From: Pseudomonadota bacterium | GTDB taxonomy: Bacteria; Pseudomonadota; Gammaproteobacteria; Steroidobacterales; Steroidobacteraceae | Reading direction: 5' to 3' | DNA: 64,000 nt | Assembly: GCA_021807675.1 (NCBI GenBank) | Contig: JAKBCR010000002.1 | Coordinates: forward strand, 1 to 64,000 | In this document: positions 1 through 9,849 of the stretch, piece by piece | Numbering within the stretch: the first letter of the stretch is position 1 | Layout: each line of letters opens with the position of its first letter | Position numbers and translations under genes: made by a program | Notes under the pieces: generated by a model | The model's input: the letters and a program-made list of their open reading frames with translations, nothing else | Databases searched by the model: none | What the model was told of the DNA's origin: nothing

Positions 1-398
1 GACTCAGTCACCTGAGAGGCCTCGGTCACCTGAGAGGCCTCGGTCACCTGAGAGGCCTCGGTCACCTGAGAGGCCTCGGGCTCCGCGCTGCTCTGCGGCG
101 GCCCGGTCGGTTCGTGAGGCGGCCTCAAGAGCGCACTGGTGTCGAGCTCAATCTCGATTTCGCCGGCTTCGTCGACCGTGGAGGAGGGCTCCGATGGCTG
201 GGGGGAGAGCTCCTGCTGCGCTGGCGCCTCAGGAAGCGGCGGTGGCACCGTTGCGGCTCGCGGGCGCTCCTCGGAGAGCCGGGCCAGGGCATTGAACACA
301 TTGAGGCACCGTCCGCAGCGCACATAGCCTTGCGCGACGCGCAGGTCCGCCGCGGTGACGACCAGGGTCAGGGCGCATTTGGGGCAGACCGTGAACAT
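1..398 (-). CDS. Zinc-ribbon (MJ0042-type)/DUF3426-like protein, C-terminus beyond the window
   Basis: Read on the minus strand from an ATG at 398-396, the frame stays open to the left edge (about 132 residues visible). The N-terminus MFTVCPKC, followed after about 25 residues by RCGRC, is the double CxxC zinc ribbon that opens MJ0042/DUF3426 proteins. A proline- and glutamate-rich linker follows, ending in four EASQVT hexapeptides encoded by a perfect 18-bp tandem repeat. Family members usually carry a transmembrane helix and a DUF3426 domain after such a linker; these would lie outside the window. The ATG directly abuts the prmA stop codon (TGA at 401-399), so the two are probably cotranscribed and translationally coupled. 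A gene of this type often follows prmA in gammaproteobacteria. Its function is unknown; a membrane-associated zinc-binding role is inferred. Confidence 0.8.
   Translation of the reverse strand, partial: MFTVCPKCALTLVVTAADLRVAQGYVRCGRCLNVFNALARLSEERPRAATVPPPLPEAPAQQELSPQPSEPSSTVDEAGEIEIELDTSALLRPPHEPTGPPQSSAEPEASQVTEASQVTEASQVTEASQVTE
8..79. repeat. 18-bp tandem repeat, four perfect copies
   Basis: The unit TCACCTGAGAGGCCTCGG occurs at 8-25, 26-43, 44-61 and 62-79 without a mismatch. Being 18 bp, it keeps the reading frame of the overlapping minus-strand zinc-ribbon gene and encodes four EASQVT hexapeptides in its linker. The left end may continue outside the window in diverged form. Perfect identity suggests recent slippage expansion, so copy number probably varies between strains. 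Confidence 0.95.
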
Positions 399-1301
399 TC
401 AGTTGTGCGGACGGCCGTTTCGCCGTCCCCAGAGACAGACCCAACTCTCGCGAACGCCGAAAATGCTCATATCAAACCATGCGTCATAGGCGCGTGTCAC
501 CTCGGGAACCTCCGGCTCCATGAGACCCGACAGGACCAGAAAGCCCGCTGGCCGGAGGATGTCGGCGAACCGGGGCGCGAGCTCCACCAGTGGTCCGGAG
601 AGTATGTTCGCGAGCAACAGGTCTGCGCCGTGCGGGATCTGCGCCTGGGATTCGCAGAGCCTCACCCGCTCGCCCAGCCGGTTCGCGCTCGCGTTGTCGC
701 GCGTGGCGATCAGGGCCTGCGGGTCGATGTCGAAACAACTTGCGCAACGCGCGCCCAGGCGTAACGCCGCAAGCGCCAACACTCCGGAGCCACAGCCGAA
801 ATCGACGATTTCCCCGCCCTCGGGCGGATGCGCATCGAGCCATTCGAGGCACAGAGCCGTCGTCGGGTGGGTGCCGGTGCCGAAGGCGAGTCCCGGGTCC
901 ATCCGAACCACTGCGGCCGCCGGATCCTCGACCCGTTGGTGGTGCGGGCAGACCCACAGTCGCCTCCCGAACCGCATCGCGTGAAAATCGCGTAGCCACT
1001 CGCGCTCCCAAGCGCGGTCGGCTATTGCCGCCCGTTGCAGCCGGCCCGGATCCAGGCCGAGGGCACGGCTCAGGTCGCTCATGATGCCGTCGCAGTCCGC
1101 ATCCTCCGGGAACAGTGCCCTGACCCGCACCGTGGGCCACAGCCGGAACTCTCCAGGCGCAGGCTCGAGTACCGGGGAGGCCTCGCGGTCATCCGCATCA
1201 ACCAGAGTGACGGCGATCGCGCCGCGGGAGAAGCAGGCGGCTTCGGCGTCCTCTGCCGGAAGCGGCCCGAGATCCCAGCTGATCTCGTGAAAATGGCGCG
1301 T
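399..1301 (-). CDS. prmA: Ribosomal protein L11 methyltransferase PrmA
   Basis: Methylates ribosomal protein L11 using S-adenosylmethionine in the cytoplasm. The catalytic half has the SAM-binding motif VDFGCGSGVLALAA, the upstream FGTGTHPTT segment and the LLANILSGPL motif typical of PrmA. The first ordinary start codon is GTG at 1130, but family-like sequence continues upstream in frame (VTLVDADD, then PVLEPAPGE and LWP) back to the accC stop codon. No ATG, GTG or TTG lies in that stretch. The start given here is an ACG at 1301-1299, eight bases after a GAGGT Shine-Dalgarno-like sequence inside the end of accC, giving 300 residues, close to the family's roughly 293. Starting at 1130 would remove about 57 conserved residues. 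Identity is very sure; the start is uncertain. Confidence 0.9.
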   Translation of the reverse strand, partial: TRHFHEISWDLGPLPAEDAEAACFSRGAIAVTLVDADDREASPVLEPAPGEFRLWPTVRVRALFPEDADCDGIMSDLSRALGLDPGRLQRAAIADRAWEREWLRDFHAMRFGRRLWVCPHHQRVEDPAAAVVRMDPGLAFGTGTHPTTALCLEWLDAHPPEGGEIVDFGCGSGVLALAALRLGARCASCFDIDPQALIATRDNASANRLGERVRLCESQAQIPHGADLLLANILSGPLVELAPRFADILRPAGFLVLSGLMEPEVPEVTRAYDAWFDMSIFGVRESWVCLWGRRNGRPHN

Positions 1302-1307
1302 AGTCGT

Positions 1308-2651
1308 CTACCTCAGTCCCAGGCGCCTTTCCAGATAGTGGATGTCAGTGCCGCCCTTCTGGAAGGCGGCATGATTGCAGATTTCCTGGTGCAGCGGCAC
1401 GTTGGTCTTGATGCCCTCGATCACCATTTCGGCGAGGGCATTCTTCATCCGCGCGATGGCGGTCTCGCGCGAGTCCCCATGAGCGATGAGCTTGCCGATC
1501 AGGGAGTCGTAGTTGGGTGGCACGTGATACCCGGAATACACGTGGCTGTCGACTCGGATGCCCGGTCCGCCCGGGGCGTGCCACAGACGGATCGGTCCGG
1601 GGGAGGGCATGAAGGTCTTGGCGTCCTCGGCGTTGATCCGGCACTCGATGGCATGTCCGCGGATCTGCACATCGCTCTGGACGTAGGGCAGGCGTTCGCC
1701 CGCGGCGATGAGAAGCTGCGCCTTGACGAGGTCGATACCGGTGATGAGCTCGGTGACCGGATGCTCGACCTGAATGCGCGTGTTCATTTCGATGAAGTAG
1801 AACTCCCCGTCCTGGTAGAGAAACTCCAGCGTGCCGGCGCTTCGATAGCCGACGGCGCGGCAAGCCTCGACGCAGCGCTCGCCCATGATCCGCCGCTGTC
1901 GCGCGGTGATGCCCGGTGCAGGAGCTTCTTCCAGCACCTTCTGGTGGCGGCGCTGCATGGAGCAGTCGCGCTCGCCGAGATGGATGACGTTGCCGTGCCC
2001 GTCGGCGAGCACCTGGAACTCGATGTGTCGCGGCCGCTCCAGAAACTTTTCCATGTACACCTGATCGTTGCCGAAGGCTGCCCGCGCCTCCGCCCGGGTG
2101 ATGCCGATGGAATTGAGGAGGGACGCCTCGCTGTGCACTACACGCATGCCGCGGCCGCCACCCCCGCCCGAGGCTTTGATGATCACCGGGTATCCGATGT
2201 CGCGCCCGATTCGCAGGTTGTCTTCCGGGTCTTCCGACAATGGCCCGTCCGAGCCGGGGACACAGGGGACTCCATGACTCTTCATCACCCGGATGGCCGA
2301 TACCTTGTCGCCCATGGTGCGGATCGTCTCCGCGCGGGGGCCGACGAAAACGAAGCCGCTGTTTTCCACGCGCTCGGCGAAATCCGCGTTCTCCGACAGG
2401 AAACCATAGCCGGGATGGATGGCCACGGAGTCCGTGACCTCGGCGGCGCTGATGATCGCGGGCATATTGAGATAGCTGGCCGCCGAGGGCGGCGGCCCGA
2501 TGCAGACGGACTCGTCCGCGAGCAGCACGTGCTTCAGACTGTAGTCGGCGGTGGAATGCACTGCGACCGTCTTGATGCCGAGCTCGCGACAGGCACGCAG
2601 GATGCGCAGAGCGATCTCGCCGCGGTTGGCGATGACGACTTTCTCCATCAT
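1308..2651 (-). CDS. accC: Biotin carboxylase subunit of acetyl-CoA carboxylase
   Basis: Carboxylates the biotin carried by AccB using ATP and bicarbonate, the first half-reaction of fatty acid synthesis. The 447-residue length is standard. Visible features are the N-terminal [15 protein letters not shown], the glycine-rich ATP-grasp loop [10 protein letters not shown] at about 161-170, and the catalytic segment [15 protein letters not shown] at about 287-301 with its Glu, Asn and Arg. It lies 13 bp downstream of accB on the same strand, the classic accBC arrangement, and its end carries the probable ribosome binding site of prmA. The start [11 protein letters not shown] is unambiguous within one codon. 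Confidence 0.98.
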   Translation of the reverse strand: MMEKVVIANRGEIALRILRACRELGIKTVAVHSTADYSLKHVLLADESVCIGPPPSAASYLNMPAIISAAEVTDSVAIHPGYGFLSENADFAERVENSGFVFVGPRAETIRTMGDKVSAIRVMKSHGVPCVPGSDGPLSEDPEDNLRIGRDIGYPVIIKASGGGGGRGMRVVHSEASLLNSIGITRAEARAAFGNDQVYMEKFLERPRHIEFQVLADGHGNVIHLGERDCSMQRRHQKVLEEAPAPGITARQRRIMGERCVEACRAVGYRSAGTLEFLYQDGEFYFIEMNTRIQVEHPVTELITGIDLVKAQLLIAAGERLPYVQSDVQIRGHAIECRINAEDAKTFMPSPGPIRLWHAPGGPGIRVDSHVYSGYHVPPNYDSLIGKLIAHGDSRETAIARMKNALAEMVIEGIKTNVPLHQEICNHAAFQKGGTDIHYLERRLGLR

Positions 2652-2664
2652 AGTCGTGCGGCGC

Positions 2665-3168
2665 TTATTCGACCACGAAGAGCGGCTGGCCGAACTCGAC
2701 CGGATCGCCGTTGCGTGCCATGACCGAAGTGATCCGGCCCGCGCGATCGGCCTCGATCTGGTTCATCATCTTCATCGCCTCGATGATGCAGAGTACCTGG
2801 CCGACCTTGACCTCGTCGCCGATCTCGACGAAGGCCTTCGCGCCAGGGGACGGACTGGCGTAGAAGGTGCCGACCATGGGCGCGGTGATCACGTGCTCAT
2901 TGGGCTTCGGCTTTGCAGCGTTGTCGCCGGCGCCCGCACGGCCGGCTTCCGCAGGCGCAGCGAGCGGCATCGGCGCGGCGCCTCGCGCTGCCTCCCATCC
3001 GGGCTGCCCCGGTCCGAACCATAGCTGTGGCGGCAGAGGCTGTGCCATGACGCCGGCCGGCGGCATGCGGCTTATGCGCACCGCCTCCTCGCCTTCCTTG
3101 ATCTCGATCTCCGCGATGCCGGATTCCTCCAGCAGCTCGATCAATTTCTTGATTTTTCGAATGTCCAT
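2665..3168 (-). CDS. accB: Biotin carboxyl carrier protein of acetyl-CoA carboxylase
   Basis: Carries the biotin that shuttles carboxyl groups between AccC and the carboxyltransferase. The 167-residue protein has the N-terminal helix [18 protein letters not shown], a flexible Ala/Pro-rich linker (about 36-90) and a C-terminal biotinyl domain with EAMKMMN, the biotinylated lysine being about K133. The frame is open further upstream to 3267, but MDIRKIKK is the conserved family N-terminus and has a GGGGGA-type Shine-Dalgarno about 11 bases before it. It is followed by accC after 13 bp and preceded by aroQ, an order common in gammaproteobacteria. Confidence 0.97.
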   Translation of the reverse strand: MDIRKIKKLIELLEESGIAEIEIKEGEEAVRISRMPPAGVMAQPLPPQLWFGPGQPGWEAARGAAPMPLAAPAEAGRAGAGDNAAKPKPNEHVITAPMVGTFYASPSPGAKAFVEIGDEVKVGQVLCIIEAMKMMNQIEADRAGRITSVMARNGDPVEFGQPLFVVE

Positions 3169-3224
3169 GCCGGGAATGCTCCCCCTGGAATGTGGTCGTG
3201 TGAAAAATAAAGGGCGTTGCTCGT

Positions 3225-3686
3225 TCAGGGCCGTCGAGCGCCGCTTGCAGCGGCGAGATGTCCGCAAGCGGCACGCACGGCGAGCTCATAGCCCAGCGCG
3301 CCGAAGCCTGAGATCACGCCCATCGCGATGTCGGAGAAATAGGACTTGCGCCTGAATTCCTCGCGCGCCTGTGGATTCGAGAGATGCACCTCGATCATCG
3401 TCACGCCCACGGCGAGGATCGCATCGCGCAGCGCGATGCTCGTATGCGTGAATGCGCCGGGATTGAAGATGAGAACGCCGAAGTTCCCGGCGCCTGCCTG
3501 CTGGATGCGGGCAATGAGCTCATGCTCTGCATTGCTCTGGAAGCAGACTAGCTCGAAGCCCTGCTCGCGCGCGACCTGCGTGGCGCGTCGCTCGATGGCA
3601 TCCAGGGTCTCAGCGCCGTAGATACCGGGCTCTCGAGTCCCCAGCAAGTTCAAATTCGGGCCGTTCAGCAGGAGCAGACGGGTCAT
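3225..3686 (-). CDS. aroQ: Type II 3-dehydroquinate dehydratase
   Basis: Catalyses the third step of the shikimate pathway, 3-dehydroquinate to 3-dehydroshikimate. At 153 residues it has the dodecameric type II length. Recognisable are the N-terminal LLLLNGPNLNLLGTREPGIYG with the catalytic tyrosine, FNPGAFTHTSIALRDAI with the active-site Asn/His region, EVHLSNPQAREEFRRKSY and the closing GVISGFGALGYELA. The gene ends 56 bp before accB, so the three genes aroQ-accB-accC, plus prmA, probably form one transcript. No competing start is near. Confidence 0.97.
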   Translation of the reverse strand: MTRLLLLNGPNLNLLGTREPGIYGAETLDAIERRATQVAREQGFELVCFQSNAEHELIARIQQAGAGNFGVLIFNPGAFTHTSIALRDAILAVGVTMIEVHLSNPQAREEFRRKSYFSDIAMGVISGFGALGYELAVRAACGHLAAASGARRP

Positions 3687-3791
3687 TCGAGACAGTGCTT
3701 GTTTACTGGAGTCGAAGCGACGCGCGGGGAATTTACCCTAATTCCAAGAAAATCGGTGGATTTTGTGGCGAATGGCGCGAAACGCGTGCCA

Positions 3792-3808
3792 CCCGATTCA
3801 CAATCGGG
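3792..3808 (-). terminator. Hairpin at the 3' end of tlpA, possible weak terminator
   Basis: A 7-bp perfect stem (CCCGATT/AATCGGG) with a 3-base loop spans the tlpA stop codon, and further flanking GCGTG/CACGC bases can pair. On the minus strand only a short TTT follows, so intrinsic termination is uncertain. It could separate tlpA transcription from aroQ. Confidence 0.3.
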
Positions 3809-4544
3809 CACGCGCCGGCGGTCGTGCGGCCGTCGCGCGACCGACGGCTAGTTTGGCCAGCCCATCCGCAATCTCGCGCCGTGCCGTGGCAAGATCGATC
3901 CGGCCACGGTCGAGCTCGGCGACCCTGTCGAGAATCAGTCTGGCCTGATCGGCGCGCATCTCCCCAATCTTCAAAGTGACGATGCGGCCGCGTGCGTCGA
4001 CGAAGACCGAGAACGGGAAGACCGTCTCCATGCCGAGTGCCCGCACTGCCTGCAGCCCGGAGCGCTCGCCGATCAGTAAAGGATACTGGATAGCCGCCCG
4101 CCGCGCGTATTTGAGTACTGCGGCACGGGAGTCCACCGCAACTCCGATGACCCGCAGCCCAGCTCGGGCGCGCTGGCGGCTCAGTCGCTCGAGGAGCGGA
4201 ATCTCCTGCCGGCAGGGACCGCACCAGGGGGCCCAGAAATTTACCAGCAGCGGGTGACCCTTCCAATCCGAGAGGCGGCGCATCATGCCGTGGCGGTCCT
4301 CGAAAACGATGTCGGGTAAGGTGTCCGGAATCGCCCGCTGCAGCGAGCCGGCATCAGGGGATGCTCGAGCTTGCCCGGATACGTCAGCGCCTGCAGGAGG
4401 GGAAGGTTCCTGCCTGTAAACCGGCGAGGCCATGGCCCACAGGCTCCCTGGCCTGACCAACCGTCCATACGCGAAGAAGCCCCCCAGACCCGCGGCAATG
4501 ATGATTGTCGCCGCCGGCAAGGCCCGAATCAGAAACGCTCGCAT
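3798..4544 (-). CDS. TlpA/ResA-type membrane-anchored thiol:disulfide oxidoreductase
   Basis: A 248-residue periplasmic thioredoxin-fold protein. The N-terminus MRAFLIRALPAATIIIAAGL looks like an uncleaved signal anchor. A linker to about residue 75 leads into a TlpA/redoxin domain with the active site APWCGPC (C108 and C111) in the context VNFWAPWCGPCRQEIP and the conserved cis-proline region VFPFSVFVDARGRI. It lies five bases downstream of dsbD, the natural electron donor for such proteins, so it is probably reduced by DsbD and passes electrons to periplasmic substrates such as apocytochromes. The C-terminal tail of about 60 residues beyond the domain is Ala/Arg-rich and unremarkable. The exact substrate cannot be told. 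Confidence 0.88.
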   Translation of the reverse strand: MRAFLIRALPAATIIIAAGLGGFFAYGRLVRPGSLWAMASPVYRQEPSPPAGADVSGQARASPDAGSLQRAIPDTLPDIVFEDRHGMMRRLSDWKGHPLLVNFWAPWCGPCRQEIPLLERLSRQRARAGLRVIGVAVDSRAAVLKYARRAAIQYPLLIGERSGLQAVRALGMETVFPFSVFVDARGRIVTLKIGEMRADQARLILDRVAELDRGRIDLATARREIADGLAKLAVGRATAARPPARARL

Positions 4545-4549
4545 CGAGA

Positions 4550-6400
4550 TCAGGACGCCGGCGGGGCGCCAATGGCTGCGCGCACTGCGGCAGCGAATTC
4601 GGAGCCACCCATATACCCGACCACTCGGTAGCGGGAGCGCTCGCGGCCATCTGGACCATAAAAGGCGATCGTCGGCGGGCCGAAGATTCCGAAACGCTTG
4701 AGCAATGCCCGGTCATCCGCGTCGTTCGAGGTGACGTTGGCGCGCAGCAAGACCGTGCCAGCGAGCGCGCGGCGAACGGCGGGATCGAGGAAGGTGGTCG
4801 CCTGCATCTCTTTGCACGACGTACACCAGTCGGCATAGAAGTCGACCATGACCGGTCGGCCCTCGCGCGAGGCCTGCGCGACGGCTCGGTCGAGGCCGGC
4901 CACGCTGTGAATCGGGGTGAACGTCAGCGGGTGCCCGATCGTCGCCCAAGCTGGAATGGGCTCCAGGGGATCGGTGCCGCCGAGGGCGGCGCCCGTCACC
5001 AGGGTCAGTCCATACACCGCCGCTGCCAAGCCCGCGATCCGCAGTGGCCACCGGCGAGGAGATCCGCGACGGGGCGCCCCCCAGAGCACCGCTGCCAGCG
5101 TCGCGGCAGGCACCGCCCAGAGCGCGAGGGTGACCCGGGCGGGCAGCAGGCGCGCGAGCATCCACACGGCCACCCCGAGCATCACTGCGGCGAAGAGCTT
5201 TTTCACCGCGTCCATCCAGGCGCCCGACCTCGGCAGCAGTCGCCCGGCGGAAGAGCCGACGATCAGAAGGGGGGTGCCCATGCCGATGCTCATGGCGAAA
5301 AGAGCCGCCGCTCCGCGAGCCACCTGACCGGTCTGGCTGATCACGGCCAGGGCCCCGACCAGCGCCGGTCCGACGCATGTCGTGACGATGAGAGCCGAAA
5401 GCGCGCCCATCACGGCGACGCCCCCCAATGTGCCCGCCGTCTGGCGGTTGCTGAGCTGGGCAATGCGGGTCTGCAGCGCGGCGGGCATCTGCAGGGTGAA
5501 AAGGCCGAGCATGGACAGGGCCATCGCCACGAAGAGCGCCGCGAACGACCCGATGATCCAGGGCTTCTGGAAGGCTGCCTGCGCTTGCCCGCCCGCCGCG
5601 GCGAACGCGGTCCCGGCTATGGTGTAGGTGAGCGCCATCCCGAGGACGTACGCCAGGGATAATGTGAATGCGCGAGCGGTCGTCACCTTGCCGCCCTGAC
5701 CCACGATGATCCCGGAGAGGATCGGAATGGTTGGGTAGACGCAGCCGGTGAAAGCCAGCCCGAGTCCAGCGAGATAGAACCAGCCGATCATGGCGAGAAG
5801 ACTGCCGGAGCGTGCCAGCGCCTCGAACCGGAACTGACTGGGCTGATTCGACGCGGAGCCAGCCTGGGCAGTGGTACCTTGCGCCGGGCCGCGCGCTCCA
5901 GCGCTTCCCGCGGCTCCGGCCGGTGGCAGGCGCACATCGATCCTCTTGGTGATCGGGGGATAGCAGAGGCCGGCGTCCGCGCAACCCTGGTAAGTCACGC
6001 GCAGAGAGACATCGACCGGACCGGCGACCGGTCCGCGCTCGACGGGCAGCATTCCCGTGACCTCGTGGCGGTAGATCTGCTCGCGCCCGAAGTACGGGTC
6101 TATCTTGATCAGGCCTGGAGGCAGCTGCAGCGCGCCGAGCGTGACACCGCCGGCGGCCGCGACCTTCAGCCGGCTGCGGTAGAGATAATAGCCGTCACGA
6201 ATGCGCCAGTGCAGCCGGACGGAATCCGGGCCCGCGGCGGCTCCGCTCACGTGGAAGACTTCGTCTGGCGGCAGGAACTTGGGCTGGCCGGTCAGGGCGG
6301 TCAGTTCCCCGCTCCCGCCTCCCGGGGTCGCAGCCCCTGCGCTCCAGCAGCAAAGGAGGAGCACAGGGAGCGACACCACAAGGCTGAGCCACCGCCTCAT
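4550..6400 (-). CDS. dsbD: Thiol:disulfide interchange protein DsbD
   Basis: Moves reducing power from cytoplasmic thioredoxin across the inner membrane to periplasmic thiol proteins. All three modules are present in 616 residues. There is a signal peptide, then a periplasmic alpha domain with the Cys pair CADAGLC (C140/C146). A multi-helix membrane domain follows with cysteines in FTGCVYPTIPILSG (C220) and VTTCVGPALVG (C342). A C-terminal thioredoxin domain carries YADWCTSCK (C526/C529). Its ATG overlaps the cutA stop (ATGA), so cutA-dsbD-tlpA is one operon. CutA-DsbD pairing is common in proteobacteria and gave DsbD its old name CutA2. Confidence 0.97.
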   Translation of the reverse strand: MRRWLSLVVSLPVLLLCCWSAGAATPGGGSGELTALTGQPKFLPPDEVFHVSGAAAGPDSVRLHWRIRDGYYLYRSRLKVAAAGGVTLGALQLPPGLIKIDPYFGREQIYRHEVTGMLPVERGPVAGPVDVSLRVTYQGCADAGLCYPPITKRIDVRLPPAGAAGSAGARGPAQGTTAQAGSASNQPSQFRFEALARSGSLLAMIGWFYLAGLGLAFTGCVYPTIPILSGIIVGQGGKVTTARAFTLSLAYVLGMALTYTIAGTAFAAAGGQAQAAFQKPWIIGSFAALFVAMALSMLGLFTLQMPAALQTRIAQLSNRQTAGTLGGVAVMGALSALIVTTCVGPALVGALAVISQTGQVARGAAALFAMSIGMGTPLLIVGSSAGRLLPRSGAWMDAVKKLFAAVMLGVAVWMLARLLPARVTLALWAVPAATLAAVLWGAPRRGSPRRWPLRIAGLAAAVYGLTLVTGAALGGTDPLEPIPAWATIGHPLTFTPIHSVAGLDRAVAQASREGRPVMVDFYADWCTSCKEMQATTFLDPAVRRALAGTVLLRANVTSNDADDRALLKRFGIFGPPTIAFYGPDGRERSRYRVVGYMGGSEFAAAVRAAIGAPPAS

Positions 6401-6723
6401 GCGCAGGCTCCCAGCAGCCAGGAGAGATAGTCCGGCAGTCCGGCAACCACGGGTAAGGCAATGATTTCAGGCACTTCGTAAGGATGGAGGGACTTCAGCC
6501 GCATCTCGAGCTCCGAGTACCGGGCGCTCACGGTTTTGATGACCAGCAGCACTTCCGGTTCATCTTGGATGGCCCCCTGCCAGCGATAAGTCGAGTGTAC
6601 CGGCCCGACCCGGGTCACACACGCAGCGAGTCCTGATTCCACGAGGGCGCGGCCGATCCTCGAGGCGGTCGCCTCGTCGGGGCAGGTGGAAAGAACCACG
6701 ACCGGCTCGGCAAGAGGTACCAC
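6397..6723 (-). CDS. cutA: Divalent cation tolerance protein CutA
   Basis: A small trimeric protein linked to copper/divalent cation tolerance; its molecular role is unsettled. The CutA1 fold is clear from VVVLSTCPDEATASRIGRALVE, LAACVTRVGPVHSTYRWQG, EVLLVIKT and LHPYEVPEIIALPV. The reading frame extends far upstream across groES without a stop, but that part is only antisense. The GTG at 6723 gives 108 residues, the usual size, and has GAG about nine bases upstream; a TTG at 6735 is the alternative. The stop overlaps the dsbD start. The gene is divergent from groES. Confidence 0.93.
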   Translation of the reverse strand: MVPLAEPVVVLSTCPDEATASRIGRALVESGLAACVTRVGPVHSTYRWQGAIQDEPEVLLVIKTVSARYSELEMRLKSLHPYEVPEIIALPVVAGLPDYLSWLLGACA

Positions 6724-6794
6724 TGGCGAGCTCAAGGTAGGGGGTGGGACGGCATGATCATAATCCGCCCCAAAAAAATTCTCCCGTACCGGGC

Positions 6795-6822
6795 TTGAAA
6801 TCCCACCCTCGCCGCCTATTAT
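6795..6822 (+). promoter_or_regulatory. Sigma70-like promoter of groESL
   Basis: TTGAAA at 6795-6800 and TATTAT at 6817-6822 are separated by 16 bp and stand upstream of groES. The -10 box touches the left arm of the CIRCE operator, the arrangement expected for HrcA repression. A separate sigma32 promoter was not recognised with confidence, although CTTGAAA also resembles a heat-shock -35 element. Confidence 0.7.
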
Positions 6823-6848
6823 TAGCAGCCACGTGAGGAGAGTGCTAA
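6822..6848 (+). promoter_or_regulatory. CIRCE operator (HrcA-binding inverted repeat)
   Basis: TTAGCAGCC, nine bases, then GAGTGCTAA. The right arm matches the CIRCE consensus exactly; the left arm matches in seven of nine positions (consensus TTAGCACTC). The 9-9-9 geometry is exact. It overlaps the promoter of groES-groEL, so HrcA repression with heat induction is expected. hrcA itself is not in the window. Confidence 0.9.
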
Positions 6849-6897
6849 TACCTCCCGCGCCCATTTTTCCATAACACAGCGTCCTAGGAGCGTCCAC

Positions 6898-8851
<1,954 letters not shown>

Positions 8852-8990
8852 CGCCCCCTCGAAAGAGGTATCGATTCCGAAAAGATGAGCCGATAACCTA
8901 TCGGCACTGGTTAGGGGGGGCGCCCGACCCCAAATTGGGCGCTTCCCTGAAAGACGCGGAGCAAGACCCCCTATTCCGCGCAATCCTTAA

Positions 8991-9017
8991 GGCCCCGCGC
9001 AAGCGGGGCCTTTTTTT
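8991..9017 (+). terminator. Intrinsic terminator of groESL
   Basis: Perfect 8-bp stem GGCCCCGC/GCGGGGCC with a four-base loop, followed by seven T residues on the plus strand. The opposite strand lacks a T-run, so it acts in the groEL direction. It is the clearest terminator in the window. Confidence 0.92.
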
Positions 9018-9019
9018 GT

Positions 9020-9165
9020 GCGCAAAACGGCAGGACTGCCGTTTTGCGCGGCCAGCCCCGTTACCCTTTCGACCTCGCGGCCCAGGGAACGGCCCCTCTG
9101 AGAGCTGCCACCGCCAGATGAGACGCCCCGGGGAGACGCCCGCTTACTCACTTGCTTTCGCACGG
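9020..9165 (+). repeat. R1 repeat, copy a (long variant)
   Basis: Begins with a perfect 14-bp hairpin (9020-9033 against 9036-9049), continues with GGCCAGCCC and the block CTCGCGGCCCAGGG, and ends in the conserved tail CACTTGCTTTCGCACGG. It has about 40 extra bases between the second block and the tail compared with the short copies at 45.8 and 23.6 kb. It lies between the groESL terminator and the next gene. Confidence 0.75.
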
Positions 9166-9204
9166 CGCATAATCAAACGCCTACGCGGGCGGCGGGAGCT
9201 TCAG

Positions 9205-9843
9205 ATGAATATGCTTTCCAGGCGTGCTGTGACGGTCGGGGCAGCGGTGGCTGGACTGGGGCTGGCTCTTGGCCTGGCGGGGGCGGCGGTGGGGCAGGCG
9301 GCGGCCGGAACGGCGTCTCAGGTCGAAAGCGACTCAGCAAGCGGCCCAGGTCCGCAGGACCGAAAGAGTCAAAGCGCCGTAGGGGACGTTGCGCCAACGG
9401 AAAATACCGGGCGGGTCATCGCCAAGGGCCCGGGGTACAGCATCGTGGCGACCTCGCCTGGATCGGGCTCCAAGGCCTCCTCGTCGCCCGAGACGAAAGT
9501 TACGGATGCGCCGCTTCAGACCTTGCATCAGCCGATCGTCTGTCAGGGGCAGCGGGTGCTGCGCATCGACAACCGGAACATCCGCTTCGACGGCAACGCC
9601 ATTACCGCCGAGGATGGATGCGAGCTGCATATCATCAACAGCCGGATCAGCGCGGGTGGCATTGCGGTCTTCGCGCGGGATGCGAGCGTCCATATCGAGA
9701 ATAGCGAGATCGAGGGGCGCAAGGCGTCCATAGATGCCGCCGGCGGCGCGCAGATCTACGCGGAGACCTCGACATTCAAGGGTGCCGCCCGTCGACTGGG
9801 TACCGCGGCGATCCACGATCTCGGCAACAACGCGTGGGATTAG
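9205..9843 (+). CDS. Secreted protein of unknown function, possibly beta-helical
   Basis: I do not recognise this 212-residue protein. The ATG at 9205 has GGGAG six bases upstream; the open frame reaches back to 8935 but that part lies over the repeat. The N-terminus has Arg-Arg followed by a hydrophobic Ala/Gly/Leu stretch ending near GQAAAG, a likely Sec signal peptide. A Ser/Gly/Pro-rich linker follows. The C-terminal 100 residues hold short periodic strands (RIDNRNIRFDGNAI, LHIINSRISAGGIAVFA, VHIENSEIEG, IYAETSTFKG) reminiscent of a right-handed parallel beta-helix. The next gene, glnE, starts six bases after the stop, so the two may be cotranscribed. A periplasmic or surface location is inferred. 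Confidence 0.75.
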   Translation: MNMLSRRAVTVGAAVAGLGLALGLAGAAVGQAAAGTASQVESDSASGPGPQDRKSQSAVGDVAPTENTGRVIAKGPGYSIVATSPGSGSKASSSPETKVTDAPLQTLHQPIVCQGQRVLRIDNRNIRFDGNAITAEDGCELHIINSRISAGGIAVFARDASVHIENSEIEGRKASIDAAGGAQIYAETSTFKGAARRLGTAAIHDLGNNAWD

Positions 9844-9849
9844 CGTTAG

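Noticed and set aside
1035..2723. A 562-codon plus-strand ORF opposite accC
   Set aside because: Antisense shadow of accC; the translation has no family features, and long antisense frames are common at this GC content.
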